Shown here: positions 45,835 through 46,198 of the stretch, one piece after another
Layout: each line of letters begins with the position of its first letter
Position numbering within the stretch: the first letter of the stretch is position 1
Assembly: GCA_900312665.1 (NCBI GenBank)
Contig: ONZQ02000026.1
Location: 1 to 46,198, forward strand
DNA from: Cephalotrichum gorgonifer
Lineage: Eukaryota > Ascomycota > Sordariomycetes > Microascales > Microascaceae
Length of the DNA stretch: 46,198 nucleotides
Reading direction: 5' to 3'
The notes under the pieces: generated by a model
Told to the model about the DNA's origin: nothing
The model's input: the letters and a program-made list of their open reading frames with translations, nothing else
Database searches by the model: none
Made by a program: the position numbers and the translations under genes

Positions 45835-46198
45835 TGTGCTATAATGCATTAGCAGAGCGATGTGACAGCTGCTCCCTAACCATTATTCTCAATTCAACTC
45901 TTGAAGAGTTGATTTAAAGGTAGTAGAAAGAGAAGATCTACAAAAGAATATAAAGATAGAATTAATTTAGATTTACATTTCTAAATCAACTCAATACTTC
46001 TAGAGATTATATAAATATATACTCAATTTATCTAAACAGTATTTCAATCATTCTATCCTATATCTAAATCATTAATTTATATAATTATTATTATATATAT
46101 TATAGTCTTCTTTAGTATCTTGGAAAATTATTGATATAGTAAATCTAATAGAAAGTTAGATCAGTAAGACTACTATATAATCTATATAGACTATATTT
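45835..46198. other. AT-rich, RIP-like block at the right end
   Basis: From about 45890 the sequence becomes strongly AT-rich and TpA-dense without open frames, like the left end of the window. It is probably the edge of another degraded repeat that continues beyond the window. Confidence 0.55.
45906..45992. repeat. 87-bp segment bounded by 11-bp inverted repeats
   Basis: GAGTTGATTTA at 45906-45916 faces TAAATCAACTC at 45982-45992, a perfect 11-bp inverted pair. The right arm resembles the AAATCAACTTG motifs near 39.1 kb. It could be a tiny non-autonomous DNA element or a relic of one. No target-site duplication is evident. Confidence 0.4.

Noticed and set aside
1..46198. tRNA, rRNA or CRISPR arrays
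   Set aside because: No cloverleaf with matching A/B boxes, no rRNA-like sequence and no regularly spaced repeats were seen on reading both strands. The genome is fungal, so CRISPR is not expected.

Overview
The window looks like chromosomal DNA of a filamentous ascomycete (Pezizomycotina). Protein genes carry one to six short introns (about 50-140 bp), mostly GT-AG with CTAAC-like branch points. The gene families are typical of the group: choline/GABA-type permeases, sugar porters, a Dal5-type transporter, a fungal AAA ATPase, a PL4 rhamnogalacturonan lyase and a Clr5-associated protein. AT-rich blocks with TpA-rich decay, as left by repeat-induced point mutation (RIP), flank the window at both ends. 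I cannot name the genus from sequence alone.

Layout. 1-5472 is a RIP-ruined Ty3/gypsy retroelement on the minus strand, followed by a gene-poor spacer. 8316-9984 (+) is an amino-acid/choline permease. 10204-13195 (-) is a large DUF7025/AAA ATPase. 15044-17068 (-) is an alpha-glucoside/maltose-type sugar permease. 18993-20420 (-) is a bacterial-type glutaminase with a C-terminal STAS domain. 21201-22004 holds two unrelated gene relics. 22906-24831 (+) is a secreted rhamnogalacturonan lyase, followed by an alpha/beta hydrolase (25242-26012, +) and a second sugar porter (26601-28406, -). 29954-31199 (-) is a XanA-type xanthine dioxygenase. 31.5-35.4 kb is a graveyard with an SDR pseudogene, a coiled-coil relic and an inverted, diverged copy of the promoter of the next gene. 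35563-37366 (+) is an allantoate-permease-family transporter. 37.4-39.9 kb is repeat-rich. 39927-41561 (+) is an aminoglycoside-phosphotransferase-like pseudogene. 42202-42375 is a Myb-like scrap. 42673-44479 (+) is a Dcr2-like metallophosphoesterase with an altered metal-binding residue. 44649-45779 (-) is a 5'-truncated Clr5-associated protein that abuts the AT-rich right end.

The intact genes read as a nutrient-scavenging neighbourhood. Pectin side chains can be cut by the lyase and sugars imported by two sugar porters. Nitrogen can come from glutamine (glutaminase), purines (xanthine dioxygenase), amino acids or choline (permease) and ureide-like or carboxylate anions (Dal5-type transporter). 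They are not arranged as a classical co-directional cluster, and each appears to have its own promoter. The region upstream of the xanthine dioxygenase carries three AGATAA/TGATAA boxes and a near-consensus UaY-type site, which fits purine and nitrogen control.

I found no clearly new multi-gene system. The most unusual items are gene-structure oddities (a 9-nt microexon in the AAA ATPase, a probable 2-nt microexon and a GC-AG intron in the Dal5-type transporter), the His-to-Tyr change in the phosphoesterase, the inverted promoter copy, and several recently or anciently dead genes. All splice models are read by eye from splice sites, reading frame and family conservation.
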